Source: Rutidosis leptorrhynchoides | Lineage: Eukaryota; Streptophyta; Magnoliopsida; Asterales; Asteraceae | Direction: 5' to 3' | Assembly: GCF_046630445.1 (NCBI RefSeq) | Contig: NC_092333.1 | Location: 713,883,001-713,947,000 of the forward strand | DNA length: 64,000 bases | Shown: piece after piece, positions 35,635 to 47,239 of the stretch | Position numbering within the stretch: the first letter of the stretch is position 1 | Layout: every line of letters starts with the position of its first letter | The notes under the pieces: generated by a model | What the model was told of the DNA's origin: nothing | Databases searched by the model: none | The model's input: the letters and a program-made list of their open reading frames with translations, nothing else | Translations under genes and position numbers: made by a program

Positions 35635-37221
35635 TGATGTGCAAAACGTGGTATATGAATTGTTGTATGAAATATGCCGGTTTTAAAGATTACACACACT
35701 AACGGGCAGTGTACCCGATCGTGTAGTAGTATAGCAAATGATAAATTCTGTGTATCGTTCCAAAGACAGTTGTATTAGTCAAACTAGAATTAGAAACTAT
35801 ATTATGATTAACTAAGTAAATGAAACTTAAAGGTACAAGATATTATGTTTTTGTGGCTATTTAACGATTAACCAAATCAGAGAAGATTAAAAGTAAAAAC
35901 GATATTTTTGGTCTTTTAAGTTTATATAATGAAAACAAGTGCAAAGAAATCAAATAAGATAGTTTGATTTAGATCAAAGAGACGAAATGTTCATCTAGAT
36001 ATTTTACCCTCAGTATTGGATGTAAGTTATATTGTTAGGACCCGATTGAATGAATATGTGTGTAAGTTATCTAATAGGTTTACCAAGAGTTCTCTTTAGT
36101 AAACACGCAAACACAATTACAAGATCAAGGGTTCCCTTTTCACTATAGTTCTTGTATTTATAATCGGATAACTTAACTAGTTCTAAGGCTTGAAACTTGA
36201 CTTCTATGTTCATAGTTATCAATAATTGTACAAACGTTCATTGCATACAATTCATCCCTATATCGTCTAACCAATTGAATCTAATTTACCCCCTTGGTCC
36301 GGTTTAGTAAACAATCAATCTAAGACAAGCTGATTGTAAATCAATATGATAAATCAACAAGAGTTCTCTTTATCAACAACATATCAATTAACTAGTTACA
36401 AATGATTTTTAACATCAATAAGCATGTTCTTGAATCAAACTTAAAACTATCACACAAAATACATTCAATCTATAAGATTACATCCAATACCTCAGTTATT
36501 AATCTAGATAAACATTATAGAGTTTAGCCAACAATCATATTAACAAACAACAGAGCAATCAAGAGGTAAGTGGAATTCATTGTTAAGAACAAGAAATGAA
36601 CCTATTAGAGAATGAATCTTGGATGGAGAAGGTGTTGAATCTTGATTCTTGGATGATAAGCCTCTTCAAAAAGCTTGAAGTTCTCCAAAATAGCTCCTAA
36701 AATCGTCTTCTAACTCCTCTGGTTCGTGTATGTAAACTGGTCTCTAAATCATTCATTTTTAAAGTGGTTAAAGTGGCCCAAAAAGTCAAAAGTAGGCTGA
36801 AACCTACCACTGGACGGCGTCCAGTTGTAAAGAGCTGGACGGCATCCCACTTGCTTGGACGGCATCCCGTTGTGAAGATCTGGACAGCGTCCAGATGAAC
36901 TAGGGATTACTGTCTCGTTTTTCTTTCATATCCCTTAATTTGGACGGAGTCCCAACAATTTTGGACGGAGCCCAACATATCTGAAGCCTTGTTTTATCAT
37001 TTTAAAGCGCTAATTTGACCATAACTTGTGTCGGGATCAACCATTATGATATCACAACTCATATAATGGTCGTAATTCATCAAAATTCTTTATAAACCAC
37101 TTTTCGATACAATTTACATACCTTCGTGCATTACTTGTAAAAACCGCCTTAACTATCCTTGATTCGAGAGTATTTCTCACGATATTGCTAGAGATATATA
37201 TGATGTAATTTAGCAATATCA
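35635..37221 (-). mobile_element. 3' LTR of element D, 1587 bp
   Basis: In minus orientation it runs from TGATATTGCTAAATTAC (37221) to TTTTGCACATCA (35635). The left end TGATGTGCAAAACG is homologous to the TSD-defined left end of LTR E (TGATGTGTAAAATCG). This fixes the border. It contains the ACGGGCAGTGTACCCG motif near 35703, typical of Athila LTRs, and a GGACGGCGTCC array at 36810-36974. Small open frames such as 37052-37291 are not credible. Confidence 0.87.
36810..36974. repeat. Palindromic GGACGGCGTCC array in LTR D, six units
   Basis: Six spaced units of the type CTGGACGGCGTCCAG or TTGGACGGCATCCC are seen, each able to pair arm to arm. The array lies 247-411 bases from the LTR start. 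A TTTAAAAA box (36757-36764) follows about 45 bases downstream on the minus strand. Confidence 0.88.
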
Positions 37222-38891
37222 AACACCCCACACTTAAACCTTGCTTGTCCTCAAGCAAATCTTTCTTATAAAGTAGAACAATATCAAACACTGTTTACAC
37301 AACATAGAGTACACACATCACACAAATCATGCGAAGCACACGAAATACACACGTTATTTGAAACGCAACTCACGCTATATGAAATACATGCTTTAAGTAC
37401 AAAACACCTATATTGGAATCACACTCATGCTATATACACAATGAGAACACACACACACATTTTTGGGAGATTAGAGTCAAGTATCCGAAAAAATTTTGAT
37501 CCTACGGAAATCAGGATCTTATGAAAACATTTTATGTTTTTGAAAATGTAGTTCTAGTTTTTACACTAGGCACGTTTTCTGATTTTGTCGGATTTTCTGA
37601 ATTTTGAAAAATGAGTGCGGGTTTCCCGCTATTGGTCAAGCCAATCCCTCCCACAGTACCTAACATCACGAGATGTTGGTAAGAAAATAATGTGCTTAGG
37701 AGGATACACATTACGTCCGAATATCATTGATAATCATGAGGTAATCATCTAATCCGTTAAATCAATCATGAAGATTGAGGTTCATCAGTCTTAAAAGCTG
37801 ATATTTTACCTTTCAGGAGGTTATCCACTGAGGATCTGATCAATCACAGATATTTTGTGTATCATAGTGCGCTCCCCATTTGACAAGACAGATCTCTCTC
37901 ATCGAGATAAGTCTGACTACCAGTTTCCCTATTTAATGTTGAGGCCTGGTAGATTTCCAGTCGATGTTAGCAATGACTTTTCAAGATTTTTCGTCACCCT
38001 ACAACTGGTCTGGACTACAACTTTTGAAATAAATCAGCAAGTGTGTCGATTGGGAGACTTTACTCCTATGGGTTATACAAAGTGGTCGAGCGCATGCATT
38101 GCCTGGGTTCTGAACAATGAAGACCGCCCTTAGGTTTTTGATCTGACACGAGGTCCGGTTTTCGACCAAGCTATGCAATCACCGCTCTCTCACGGTTTAC
38201 ACTCGTTTTGGTACAAGTGACCTACAAGTTAGCTTTACTAAACTAGTAGGATTTTCATTCAAATAATTGAATGATAGTGCAACTTCAAAGACTATTAATA
38301 ATTTAAAACATAACTCAACATTTCTTTTCTAGTTTTTAGAACACAATGTATGTAACATGGTTTTTGGACAATTTTCGTTTCTTAGGCTACCTGAAAATTT
38401 AAAATTTTTTTTAATCATAAATGCCTTAATTTTTGTAAAACGAATTCCCGATAAATTTCTATCTCCCACCCCACACTTGAGATCATGCAAGGTCCTCATT
38501 GCATGAAATAAAAAAAAGATTAAATTTAGAGGGCAAAGTGATAGGGTGATTGTAGAAATTTTAAAATTTTTAACCTGTAAATCGTGGAACATGTAGACGG
38601 ATGCCGCTGAACTTACTGCCAGCATAAGAGCATCGTCTACTCCGCGATTAGCATCAAACATACATCATAATATCAAATGTTGCTGAACTTAATGACAGTC
38701 TTTGAAGTTCAATCACGCTGCACAAAATAACCAACCAAACAAATAATACTAAAAATAATGGTGTTTCTACAACCACAACCATTTTCAAATTAGTTAATAT
38801 TACAAACCAAACATTGTTTAAAAACACACCACAAGAAATAAATAAATAGTCTCAAAGTAATGTAACAAAATGATAATAGGCACCCAGACCT
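37222..38891 (-). other. 3' untranslated region of element D with polypurine tract
   Basis: On the minus strand TTTAAGTGTGGGGTGTT directly precedes the LTR (37222-37239). It follows a hairpin TTGCTTG-AGGA-CAAGCAA (37243-37260). A second hairpin-plus-tract copy lies at about 38466-38500: ATGCAA...TTGCAT with GAGGAC in the loop, then AAGTGTGGGG. No gene is supportable in between. Confidence 0.65.
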
Positions 38892-41226
38892 TCAGTTATC
38901 GTACGGCCAAAAGTAATTTCCTGAGCCATCTCTGCTTTGGCGTCCCTGCGGGTATTGCTGCTCAAACCTGTTCCTGGCATCCTGCATCGTAGCGTTAGAA
39001 TCATAAATTGGGTAATGAGGAGGTGGGTTAAGAGGATCAGTGTAGTATGTGGGTGTCAGGCGTGTTGTCCCATAGTACTGATCGGGGTTGGAATAAAATA
39101 ACTCGGTGTTATGGTTATTCCAATCAATACCATAACTGTTCCACCCCTGATCATGTACTTGAGCAATCTGGCGTTGCTCCATTCTCTGCATAGTTTCCCA
39201 CATACGATCATTATGAGTCCTCTACTCATTCGGACTCAACCTCATGTTGTTCACACTATTAACCAAATTATCCCAACTGGTTTGGGATGGATTCCAAGGC
39301 CCTTGATCCTGAACATTAGTTTGAGCTTTCATTTCTGCTTCCTCTTCCTCTTGTTGTTCCTGTTGAACATTTGCTCCACTACCACTTGCTTCACCTACGA
39401 CGAAAGGCACTAAACGCCTATTTCTGTCGTACATAAGAATCTTAGCATTTACATAAGAAACTTTCTTTATAGCTTTCATGGAGTGATCACACTCCATCAA
39501 TCGGCTGAAATCTATGTTAAAGTGACGAGCAATCCTCGTGATATAGTGGCCCCCAAGAAGAGGCTTTTCTCTCCGCGTCTTAGTGGCGATGGCTAGAAAA
39601 TAGTTGCCTATCATCCCCGAAATATCCGTATAGCAACCCCATTTTATTTGATCCATTATCCATAGATCCAACGTTTTAACCTTTTCATTTCCCTCAACTC
39701 TCGCATTGAAAGTGCATGCGATAAGTCGATGAAGAAGTCTATCATCGGGGCTTGCAATTTCATTATACCGGTGCCTACTTGATTTAAATGGCCTAGATGC
39801 ATTCTGCCCACAAATTCTTTGCCAAAAACCTATCTCATTAAAGGGAACTCTACCATGGTAATCGGAAGTTGTCAAGTAAATTCTCAATTGGTTGTCGTTA
39901 AGCTCCTCGAATATGCCCAACACTCTACATAACCCAACTCTGCTTAACCCTCTATCTACATCCCTTAGTCGAAACCGAAGAAATTCATTTGACAAAGGAT
40001 CACGCACGTTATTAAATCTTAAAGTTGAGTAAAATTCCTTTAATAATACCAGATAAATTTGTTCGCGGATGCTAAAAACGTGCTCCCATGCGTAAGAAAT
40101 GATCCTCTAATAGGGAATGGCTAATAGGCGGGAAACATGGTTGTGCAAACCCGCCTCATTCAACGGGGCCCAAATAAAATACCACGTGGCATTTATTGGC
40201 CTACTGTTTATCCTATTAAAAGTCTCTGCGTAATCTTCGTCGTTATGAATTTGTCTTAACCAAACTTGAGGATCATTTAGGTCCTCCTCTTCTTCTTCAA
40301 AAGATGATGTATAATGTTGTTGTGGTGGTGGTGGAACGTTTCTTGATGTTCTGCCTCTTTTCGGTTGTCCACCTCGGCTAGATTGTCCCTGCAAAACACA
40401 ATAACACCAAACCAAAAGAATATAGAAACCGTTGTGTTAGTGTTAGCTAAAAACATAACCGAGTAGCAAGGGAAATTAGTCATTCCATTCAAAGTTCATA
40501 AGCATTGTGATTCAAAGAAGAAAAAGCATATGTTTTCAAAATATTTAATCAAAGTCAACCAAAGTCAACATAAGCTTGCAAATACACTTTCAAAAATATG
40601 GATCGCAAAATTCACAATTAAGCATCAACTTAGGACTCAAGCATGTTGCGTTCATAAATCTAAGTCATAACATGTAGAACTTGTATGCAAATTATATCCA
40701 TTACAATCATAGTACAAATATCACAATTTAGTTCAAAATGACCATTATCTTTCCATAATGCAACTACATTATAGCATGCCATACCATCAATCCACTTCAA
40801 TAGGCCTAAACATGTGAAAATCAAGCATACATCTTTCATAAGAACATTACAATTCAAAGCATGCTAGAAATTCAAGAAAATTCAATTTACGACCCGCCAA
40901 ATTGACATCTACAACACCAATAATATATTAAGCATTCACAATCTTCATAAACATCACAAACAAACCCAAAAGTCTAAAGTAAAGGCCCTAATTTTGGATT
41001 TAATCACTACAAACCCTAGATTCATGAACACACCCATTAAACATGTAATTATTGCAAAATCAAGACATAATGGGTAATTAAACAACTAAGGCATGTTAAT
41101 CTAAGCAAAAATCATGCAAATCAAACACCCCACACTTACTTTCACCAAATCATACATATAAGCATACAAATCAAGTAATCAAGAAAAAAAAGTGTGAAAA
41201 GGGAGTAGCAATACCCTAGAAAACAT
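38892..41226 (-). pseudogene. env-like (ATHILA ORF-1 type) gene of element D with an intron and two stops
   Basis: Proposed exon 1 is four codons (ATG at 41226-41224 to 41215). The intron is 41214-40389 (GTATTG...TTTTGCAG). Exon 2 runs 40388-38892 in one frame. Exon 2 starts with an R/G-rich segment (GQSSRGGQPKRGR) and an acidic patch (SFEEEEEDLND). The ATHILA ORF-1-like region follows: FWQRICGQ, LLHRLIACTFNAR and LLGGHYITRIARHF. It ends in a Q/Y-rich tail (FEQQYPQGRQ). TAG stops at 40107-40109 and 39222-39224 interrupt the frame; removing them would leave about 500 codons. This gene normally sits 3' of pol, as here. Its role is unproven in plants; no clear membrane segment is seen in this copy. 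Confidence 0.7.
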
Positions 41227-41339
41227 GATTCAAGCTTGGATTTGAAGGAAGAAATCACGAAATTGAAAGAAGAAATTAGGGTTTTTGAGAGTTGGTTCGT
41301 TTGTGGGAGAGAAAAATAGAGAGGAGTGTGTTTTGTGGT

Positions 41340-41780
41340 TGAAAATTGGGGTGGATAAGCCTTAAAACGCGTTTATTTTTTCTAGGTCAGGACTCTGGAC
41401 AGTGTCCAGATTTCGGGACGGCGTCCCATTGTTAAGCACTGGACGGCGTCCAAATATCGGGACGGCGTCCCATCGTTAAGAACCGGACGACGTCCAAAAA
41501 TTAGGACGGCGTCCAGATGAACTAAAGATTACTGACCTGTTTTTTAGAAAACTCTTTGAATTTGGACGGCGTCCAATGAATTTTGGACGGCGTCCCACTA
41601 GTCTGGTGGCTCAAAATTTTAATAAAACTCCTAAAAATTCTCATTTTTAACACACAAAAGTTCATATCACCATCGTAGATCATTTTGTACATTAAAAACA
41701 AGCACACTAATCATAAAATACTCAATTCAAACTATTTACACGCGCGAACTTTCTTTAACGAGTCGTTCACCCAAATCGTC
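41340..41780 (-). promoter_or_regulatory. LTR-like promoter module between integrase and the env-like gene
   Basis: The module has eight GGACGGCGTCC-type units (41395-41598), then AATAAACGCGTTTTAAGGC (TATA-like, about 41360-41376). A pyrimidine-rich leader (CTCTCTATTTTTCTCTCCC, 41302-41320) and the exon-1 ATG at 41226 follow. The text AGTAATCTTTAGTTCATCTG (41516-41535) has a close match in the LTR array of the same element. It therefore looks like a second copy of the U3 core promoter placed to drive the env-like gene. Confidence 0.6.
41395..41598. repeat. Palindromic GGACGGCGTCC array, eight units, internal to D
   Basis: The units alternate between ...GTCCAA/G and ...GTCCCA endings with spacers of 8-30 bases. 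It is the same motif family as the LTR array at 36810-36974. Confidence 0.88.
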
Positions 41781-41791
41781 CCTATTTTGAT

Positions 41792-43303
41792 TTAAGCTTT
41801 GTTCTCGAAGTTGAGGTTAACCTCGTCTACGATTTTCAGGGGACCATCGACATAGTGTTTGACCCGGTGGCCATTCACCTTAAAAATGTCGCCCTTCCAG
41901 TTCACCACTTCAATCGTACCATAAGGATACACTCTTCTAACAACAAATGGTCCCGACCATCGAGACTTGAGTTTTCCTGGTGATAATTTGAAACGGGCAT
42001 TGTAAACAAGGACACGATCTCCTTCCATGAATTCCTTTGGAATTTTCAATCGCTTATCGTGCCATTGTTTAGTGTTTTCTTTATAAATTAGAGAGTTGTC
42101 ATAGGCTTCAAGTCTCAACTCGTCTAATTCATTCAATTGGGTCAAACGTAACCGACCCGCCTCTTTGTAATCAAAATTACATGCTCTTAGCGCCCAATGC
42201 GCTTTGTGTTCAATCTCCAAAGGGAGATGGCATGCTTTCCCGTATACCATTCGGAAAGGAGTGGTTCCAATAGGTATTTTGTAGGTCGTGCGAAAAGCCC
42301 ACAATGCATCGTTTAACTTAACAGACCACTCTTTTGGATTTGCACCAACGGTCTTTTCGGTCTTTTCAAGTATGCGTTTTAAAGACCGATTGGTATTCTC
42401 CACCTGCCCACTTGTTTGGGGATGATAAGATGTTGAAATTTTATGGATCACTCCATATCTTTTCAACACATTTTCTAATTGCTTATTGCAAAAGTGGGTG
42501 CCTCGGTCACCGATAAAGGCTTTTGGTGTGCCAAACCTTGAGAAAAGTTCCATCAAAAAGGTTACTACAACTCGGCCATCATTTGTTGGGAGAGGTTTTG
42601 CCTCCGCCCATTTTGAAACATAGTCTATGGCAACAAGTATGTAGAGATAAGAATGAGACTTCGGAAAGGGCCCCATAAAGTCAATTCCCCACACATCGAA
42701 CACCTCGCATACTTGGATGCTTTGTTGAGGCATTTCATCCCGTTTAGTGATTTGACCGGCCCGTTGGCACGCATCACAAGCCTTACAAATAGTGTAGGCA
42801 TCTTTGAATATTGTAGGCCAATAGAAACCGACCTCGTAAACTTTCCTCCCCGTGATTTGGGGACCAAAGTGCCCACCCGTTGGACCAAGGTGACAATCAA
42901 GAAGAATTTGAGTGCATTCATTCCCCGAAATGCACCTGCGAATAACTCCATCCGCACATTGCCTAAATAGATAAGGGTCTTCCCAAAAATAATATTTTAG
43001 GTCACTAAAGAATTTCTTCCTTTTCTGATGTGACCAACCGGTTTCTAGGGACCCCCAACAATGTAATTGGCGAAATCAACATACCACGGGTCTTCCACCT
43101 TCTCTATTCGCATGAGGTATTCATCGTAAAAATCATCTTTAATACTCGATTCATGGAGTACTTCAAGATTGGGATTTTCAAGTCTAGAAAGATGGTCAGC
43201 CGCGAGATTTTCGGCACCTTTCTTGTCCTTAATCTCGATATCAAATTCTTGCAAGAGCAAGACCCATTTTAGCAATCGAGGTTTGGCATCCGGCTTAGAG
43301 AAA
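41792..43303 (-). pseudogene. pol: pol 3' part of element D: RNase H end and integrase
   Basis: It enters at SKPDAKPRL, inside RNase H, with KGAENLAADHLSRL. A run of five G at about 43064-43068 is one base out of register. The frame then continues through FFSDLKYYFWEDPYLFRQC, the zinc finger (HLGPTGGHFG...CKACDACQR), and the integrase core: DVWGIDFMGPFP, DRGTHFCNKQL and YHPQTSGQVENTNR with its catalytic glutamate. The C-terminus has the Athila-type VLVYNARFKLSPGKLKSRWSG and ends at 41792. The catalytic D, D, E are present. Only the G-run shift and the missing 5' half disable it. Confidence 0.88.
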
Positions 43304-43545
43304 AGAGTAAAAACATTTGAGTCCCAAATGGTGACCAGTCCCCCCAATCTACCTAGTGAACTTTTGACAGCATAACAGAAATTACCCGAACCCCAAACAG
43401 CTTCAATCCATCTGACATTTACCTTCCTACACATTGTTTCCTGTAGCACTGCTACAACCGAATTTTCTTTAGAAATCAACCCCCTAATCCAAGACACTTT
43501 CCCTTCTTTCTTAAGGCCCCGAATATTTACCGACATAATCTTCAT
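43045..43545 (-). CDS. Chimeric ORF: LINE endonuclease start fused in frame to gypsy RNase H
   Basis: The ATG at 43545 is the LINE ORF2 start: MSVNIRGLKKEGK carries the conserved N-x-R-G, and LQET has the metal-binding glutamate. About residue 82 the text changes to the Athila RNase H C-terminus (SKPDAKPRLLKW). The frame continues to a stop at 43045, giving 166 residues. The junction near 43299-43306 marks a deletion that removed about 400 codons of LINE ORF2 together with the 5' half of element D. No function is expected, because neither enzyme is complete. Confidence 0.85.
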   Translation of the reverse strand: MKIMSVNIRGLKKEGKVSWIRGLISKENSVVAVLQETMCRKVNVRWIEAVWGSGNFCYAVKSSLGRLGGLVTIWDSNVFTLFSKPDAKPRLLKWVLLLQEFDIEIKDKKGAENLAADHLSRLENPNLEVLHESSIKDDFYDEYLMRIEKVEDPWYVDFANYIVGGP

Positions 43546-43548
43546 TGA

Positions 43549-45597
43549 TCAATTAATTGACTCAAACACAAAACATGAGAAAAGAAGCTTACAGATCTGG
43601 AGCATCTGAAAAGCCAAGAATTTTGGCGTAATCACACAGGTTAATGCTATCTTTGCTAACATTTGATTATGTACGCCTTGATTTAACCCCCATATGTCGT
43701 TGAGTGAGGCTTCGTGTTGCCTTTTTGTGCCTCCTGATGAACGAGTAGAAGACCTAAGTTTCTTTCGAGCCAATTCATTTGCTTTAGCAATACAAGATGA
43801 AGATTTCCATTCCCTCAATTTCCCCCACATATCCTTTGATGATGATTTTGATTGATGATATGTGATTTGGAGTTTAACCCTATCTTGACGAGGTGAGTTA
43901 TTAACGATGGATTCTTTGAAGGCTGTCAAGTGCTTCTCGATATCGTCTATGCTAAACTCTGCTTGCTCCACGACAGATGTAGAATTAGGCTTGAAATTGA
44001 CTTGGGCGTTGGGCTCCTTAGATAAATTGAAGTCTAGATCCACTAAGATATTTGAATTTGGGCTAAAATCAAACACAGGTACTGCACAGTTGGGCTTAGA
44101 TTTTCGAATTAAACTGTTGGGACTGACTTGGCCCATTTCAGCTGCAATTGGGCCTTCATGATCCAACTCCTCCTGCCCACTTGATTCGAGCTTTTGCTTA
44201 TGATTAGGATAATTAATCCTTGACTCTTCAAATTCTCTTCTTGGATATCTGCCTGATCATAATTACATTCAATGTCTGCCCTATTTGACACCACCATTGG
44301 AACAATGAGAGATGAAGGGTTCTGTTTCCATCCTCCTCATTCCCAATGCATTACCCGGTGAACCGATTGGGTTTCCTGCTGGAGACTCATCGTCGGAGGA
44401 ATCAACCGGAGTTTCATCTTCCATATCCTCATCACTATCGGAGTTTGTTGATAAATCACAGTCATTAACAAAGCTTTCTTCTTCATCAAAGTCTATTTGA
44501 ATTATGTCCTTAATCTCTTCAATTACATTAACATAAAAGACATTGTTTCCTTTAGTGACCATTGCCTTATCATTAATCGTACCCCAATCCTCAGCACTTA
44601 GATCAATTAGAATTCTGCCAAAGGTGAGATTTTGATCCCCTACGAATGAGCAATTTTCCATATCAATGACTTGACCCCACCACGAACCAATCTTTTCAAA
44701 AGTTTTTTCACACCAACTTGATACTGGAACTCCGGACACATTTAACCAAGTCATTCTTCCTTTCGGTATGGCAGGATTATCCCATCTCCTAAGATTCTTG
44801 ATCCACCTTTTAATGCCATGATGTTCATTGTTTAGGATGTTTAGCACAACATCTTCAGATTCCAGAACAATTAACACTTTGTGACCACCAAGAAATTTCA
44901 AATTACAGTTTAATAGACCCTCTTCTTCACACAATTTTTTGAGTTGATCTAGTAATTTGTAGTTTGAGACTTCGCCTACCAAATCCTTGCTTAGATAGTT
45001 AGCATTAACGTTTTCATCCTCCAAAATTACTTGACGAAATTTTTCAGGAAAGTACCATTCACCCATGAAGTTACTGGATTGAGGATTACCTTTTTCTTCC
45101 TTTTCCTCTTCTTCTGAATTCAATTTCTTGGCATTCACTTGTTGTGGAATTTTGGTAGGGAAAGCTTCAGCAGGAGTGGGATTAACCGAGTCCTTCTTGT
45201 CATATGTTTTATCTTTGGGGATTTTCATCTTCCATACAACTTCATTCTTATGAGCTTTCATCTCATGTATAGGTTTGGTTATGAAGTTGTCAGGTTTATA
45301 ACCTTCCTTCGAGTGATATTTGTAACCACCAGATTTCCTTTCATGAGCCTTGAATGCCCTTAAACCCCATCCCATCAACGAGACTTTGTTTAATTGTTCT
45401 AGCATTTTACCTTCATCATTGATATCCTCATATCTCACAAAACCAAACCAGTGACCGCTCTTCAGTTTCTTCCTGGCAATGTAAATGTCGCAAACATGAC
45501 CAAACCTTGAGAAAGCTTGTTTCAACTCTCCCACACCCCAGGTTGTCGGAAAGTTAAAAAACATGAACAACGTTACTCGCTTCTTGTTAACCCCCAT
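43549..45597 (-). pseudogene. LINE ORF1, RRM-type RNA-binding protein (frameshifts)
   Basis: The first in-frame ATG is at 45597. Residues about 8-85 form an RNA-recognition motif with RNP2 LFMFFNF and RNP1 HWFGFVRY. An acidic/lysine-rich linker follows, then the conserved plant L1 ORF1 region (KLCEEEGLLNCNLKFLGG, WLNVSGVPVSSW, WGQVIDME). The frame stops at 44281. It continues in another frame for about 15-20 codons and then returns to the first frame until 43549, four bases from the ORF2 ATG. ORF1 proteins bind LINE RNA. The two frame changes near 44290 and 44240 make this copy inactive. Confidence 0.85.
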
Positions 45598-46808
45598 GAA
45601 TCTCCACGTTGTGTTGTCCAAACTCCCCTTCCATCATCTTGATCTTCCCTTGAGTGAAACGTCAAAGTTTTTTTTCTCCCCCTCTCTCTCTCTCTCTCTC
45701 TCATTGATGTGTAAAATCGCGTCTATAATTTATATGTGGAAAATACCGGTTAAAAAGATTACTACACACTAACGGGCAGTGTACCCGATCGTGCAATAGA
45801 ATGAAGTTGGTAAATCCATATTCGTTCCAAGGACAGTTTAAACGTGGAAATTAAGGTTGCTACTAATGAAATCAAACTAAGTTAATATATTAAATTGGAA
45901 ATTACGAGATAATAGTTTTGTTGGCTATTTAACGATTAGCCAAATCAATAATGATTCTTATCTAAAAACAGAAAAGGACAATATTTTGGGTATTTTTGAG
46001 ATTTAAGCTTTAAAGCAACAAACAAATAAAACAAGATAGTTGTAAACAATTATGAGAAAGAATGCTTGTCTAGACCTTTTACACCTAGTATTGGATGCAT
46101 TTAGATTAAGCCCCAGTTATTATCTAGCTTATGTGAATTATCTAGTCGGTTCACCTGGAATTCCCCAGCGCAAACACTTCAATTAAGATTACACGACACA
46201 GAATTCCCCGTAGCCTAAGACCTCCTAAATGTAACTAAATATCTCAACTGAGATGAAGACTCGAATCACAATCACACCAACTCTCGTTGTGTGTGATTCA
46301 CCCCTATTTCGTCTAGCCTTTTGAATTCAATTTACTCTCATCTCCGAGTAAGCAAACAACCAATTAAAACAAACCAATTGTAAATTAATGTACTAAATTA
46401 ATGAACTCTCGTTCTATCAAACAAGTACACAACCAATTGAATCGAAAAGTATAGCTTCAATAAGAATCGTTCTTTAATTCAAACATCAAATCATCATTAA
46501 TTAAAAGAATAACTGATAAGTAGCATCCAATACAAAGGTTTATAAGTCTAGACAAACATTAAATAACTTAGCCAATAACCATGGCAACAAAAGAAATCAA
46601 GATAACAAATAATAAAGAAAACATTGTTTGATAATTTAGAATCAACCTAACACGACGAATCTTGATGAGTGCTGAGATTGATCCTTGAAATCGGAATGAT
46701 TGGAGCGTTATAGTGACCTTGGAATTCCCCAAAAGTGACTGAAAATCGCCATTAATACTCCCAAAATCGGCTGCTAAAAAGATATATCAATTAGGGTTGA
46801 AAATCAGC

Positions 46809-46815
46809 TTTTATA
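46809..46815 (-). promoter_or_regulatory. TATA box of LTR E
   Basis: GGGTATAAAAGC on the minus strand is an excellent TATA box. It lies about 15 bases downstream of the repeat array and about 395 bases into the LTR. Confidence 0.65.
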
Positions 46816-46830
46816 CCCAAAAAGTCACCA

Positions 46831-46999
46831 GGTCGCGCGATGCTCCGATAAACGGCGTGGCGCTCCATAACAAAGGAAATATCTTTTTCTTTTTATTTTT
46901 CTCTCGGCTTGGAAATGCTGTTATACGGAGCGGAGCGCCGATCTTTGGAGCGGAGCGCCGATGGAGCGGGGCGCCAAATATTTGAGCGGAGCGCCGAAT
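46831..46999. repeat. GC-rich GGAGCGGAGCGCCG array in LTR E
   Basis: There are four close units at 46925-46999 and diverged ones (GGCGTGGCGCTCC) at 46831-46866. The unit is unlike those of D and F, but the array lies at the same distance from the LTR start (about 212-380 bases). Confidence 0.85.
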
Positions 47000-47239
47000 A
47001 GCTGACTCTTTGCTTTTCACTTTCCCTTCAACTCGAACGCATCATAACTCTAATAATTCCCTCAAAAAACTTCAAATGCGTGATAATTAACTTCTCGGCT
47101 CCAAAACCATAATCCACAAAATAATCACGAATATCAACTAAAACCGTATCCAAATGGACTGAAAATGACGGATATTGCCATAGTAAATATATGAGAAATG
47201 TGCAATATCACTCATCTCTCTCTCTACTTGGGATGGTTT

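Larger units (their letters stand above)
35635..43303 (-). mobile_element. Element D: Athila-like Ty3/gypsy, 3' half only
   Basis: It retains, in minus-strand order, the end of RNase H, integrase, a pre-env promoter-like module, an env-like gene, a polypurine tract and the 3' LTR. The 5' LTR, gag, protease, reverse transcriptase and most of RNase H are missing. The right edge joins LINE endonuclease coding sequence directly at about 43299-43306. The left LTR end abuts the LINE reverse transcriptase. The flank there (TGGGT, 35630-35634) is the surviving half of the target duplication. Confidence 0.87.
45705..47210 (-). mobile_element. Solo LTR E (Athila-like), 1506 bp
   Basis: The left end is TGATGTGTAAAATCG and the right end GCAATATCA. 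It has a perfect target duplication CTCAT (45700-45704 and 47211-47215), inside the (CT)n 5' UTR of the LINE. It contains the ACGGGCAGTGTACCCG motif near 45774 and is related to LTR D end to end, but with a different repeat array. No internal domain is attached. The small frames at 46797-47020 are array by-products. Confidence 0.92.
33235..47239 (-). mobile_element. L1-type LINE with nested elements D and E
   Basis: The 14-bp direct repeat ACTTGGGATGGTTT at 33235-33248 and 47226-47239 is a perfect target-site duplication. The poly-A tail (T-rich on the plus strand) is at 33246-33275. The body is 33249-47225, with its 5' end on the right and a (CT)n tract in the 5' UTR. ORF1 and ORF2 are on the minus strand. 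The LINE contains solo LTR E and the 3' half of Athila-like element D, and has lost the middle of ORF2. Confidence 0.92.

Noticed and set aside
36810-41598. CRISPR-like array of spaced palindromes
   Set aside because: Plant nuclear DNA, short degenerate units, irregular spacers, and no cas genes; these are LTR promoter-region repeats.
35635-47210. D and E as the two LTRs of one element
   Set aside because: Different repeat arrays, different targets, and E has its own perfect CTCAT duplication, so E is a separate solo LTR.
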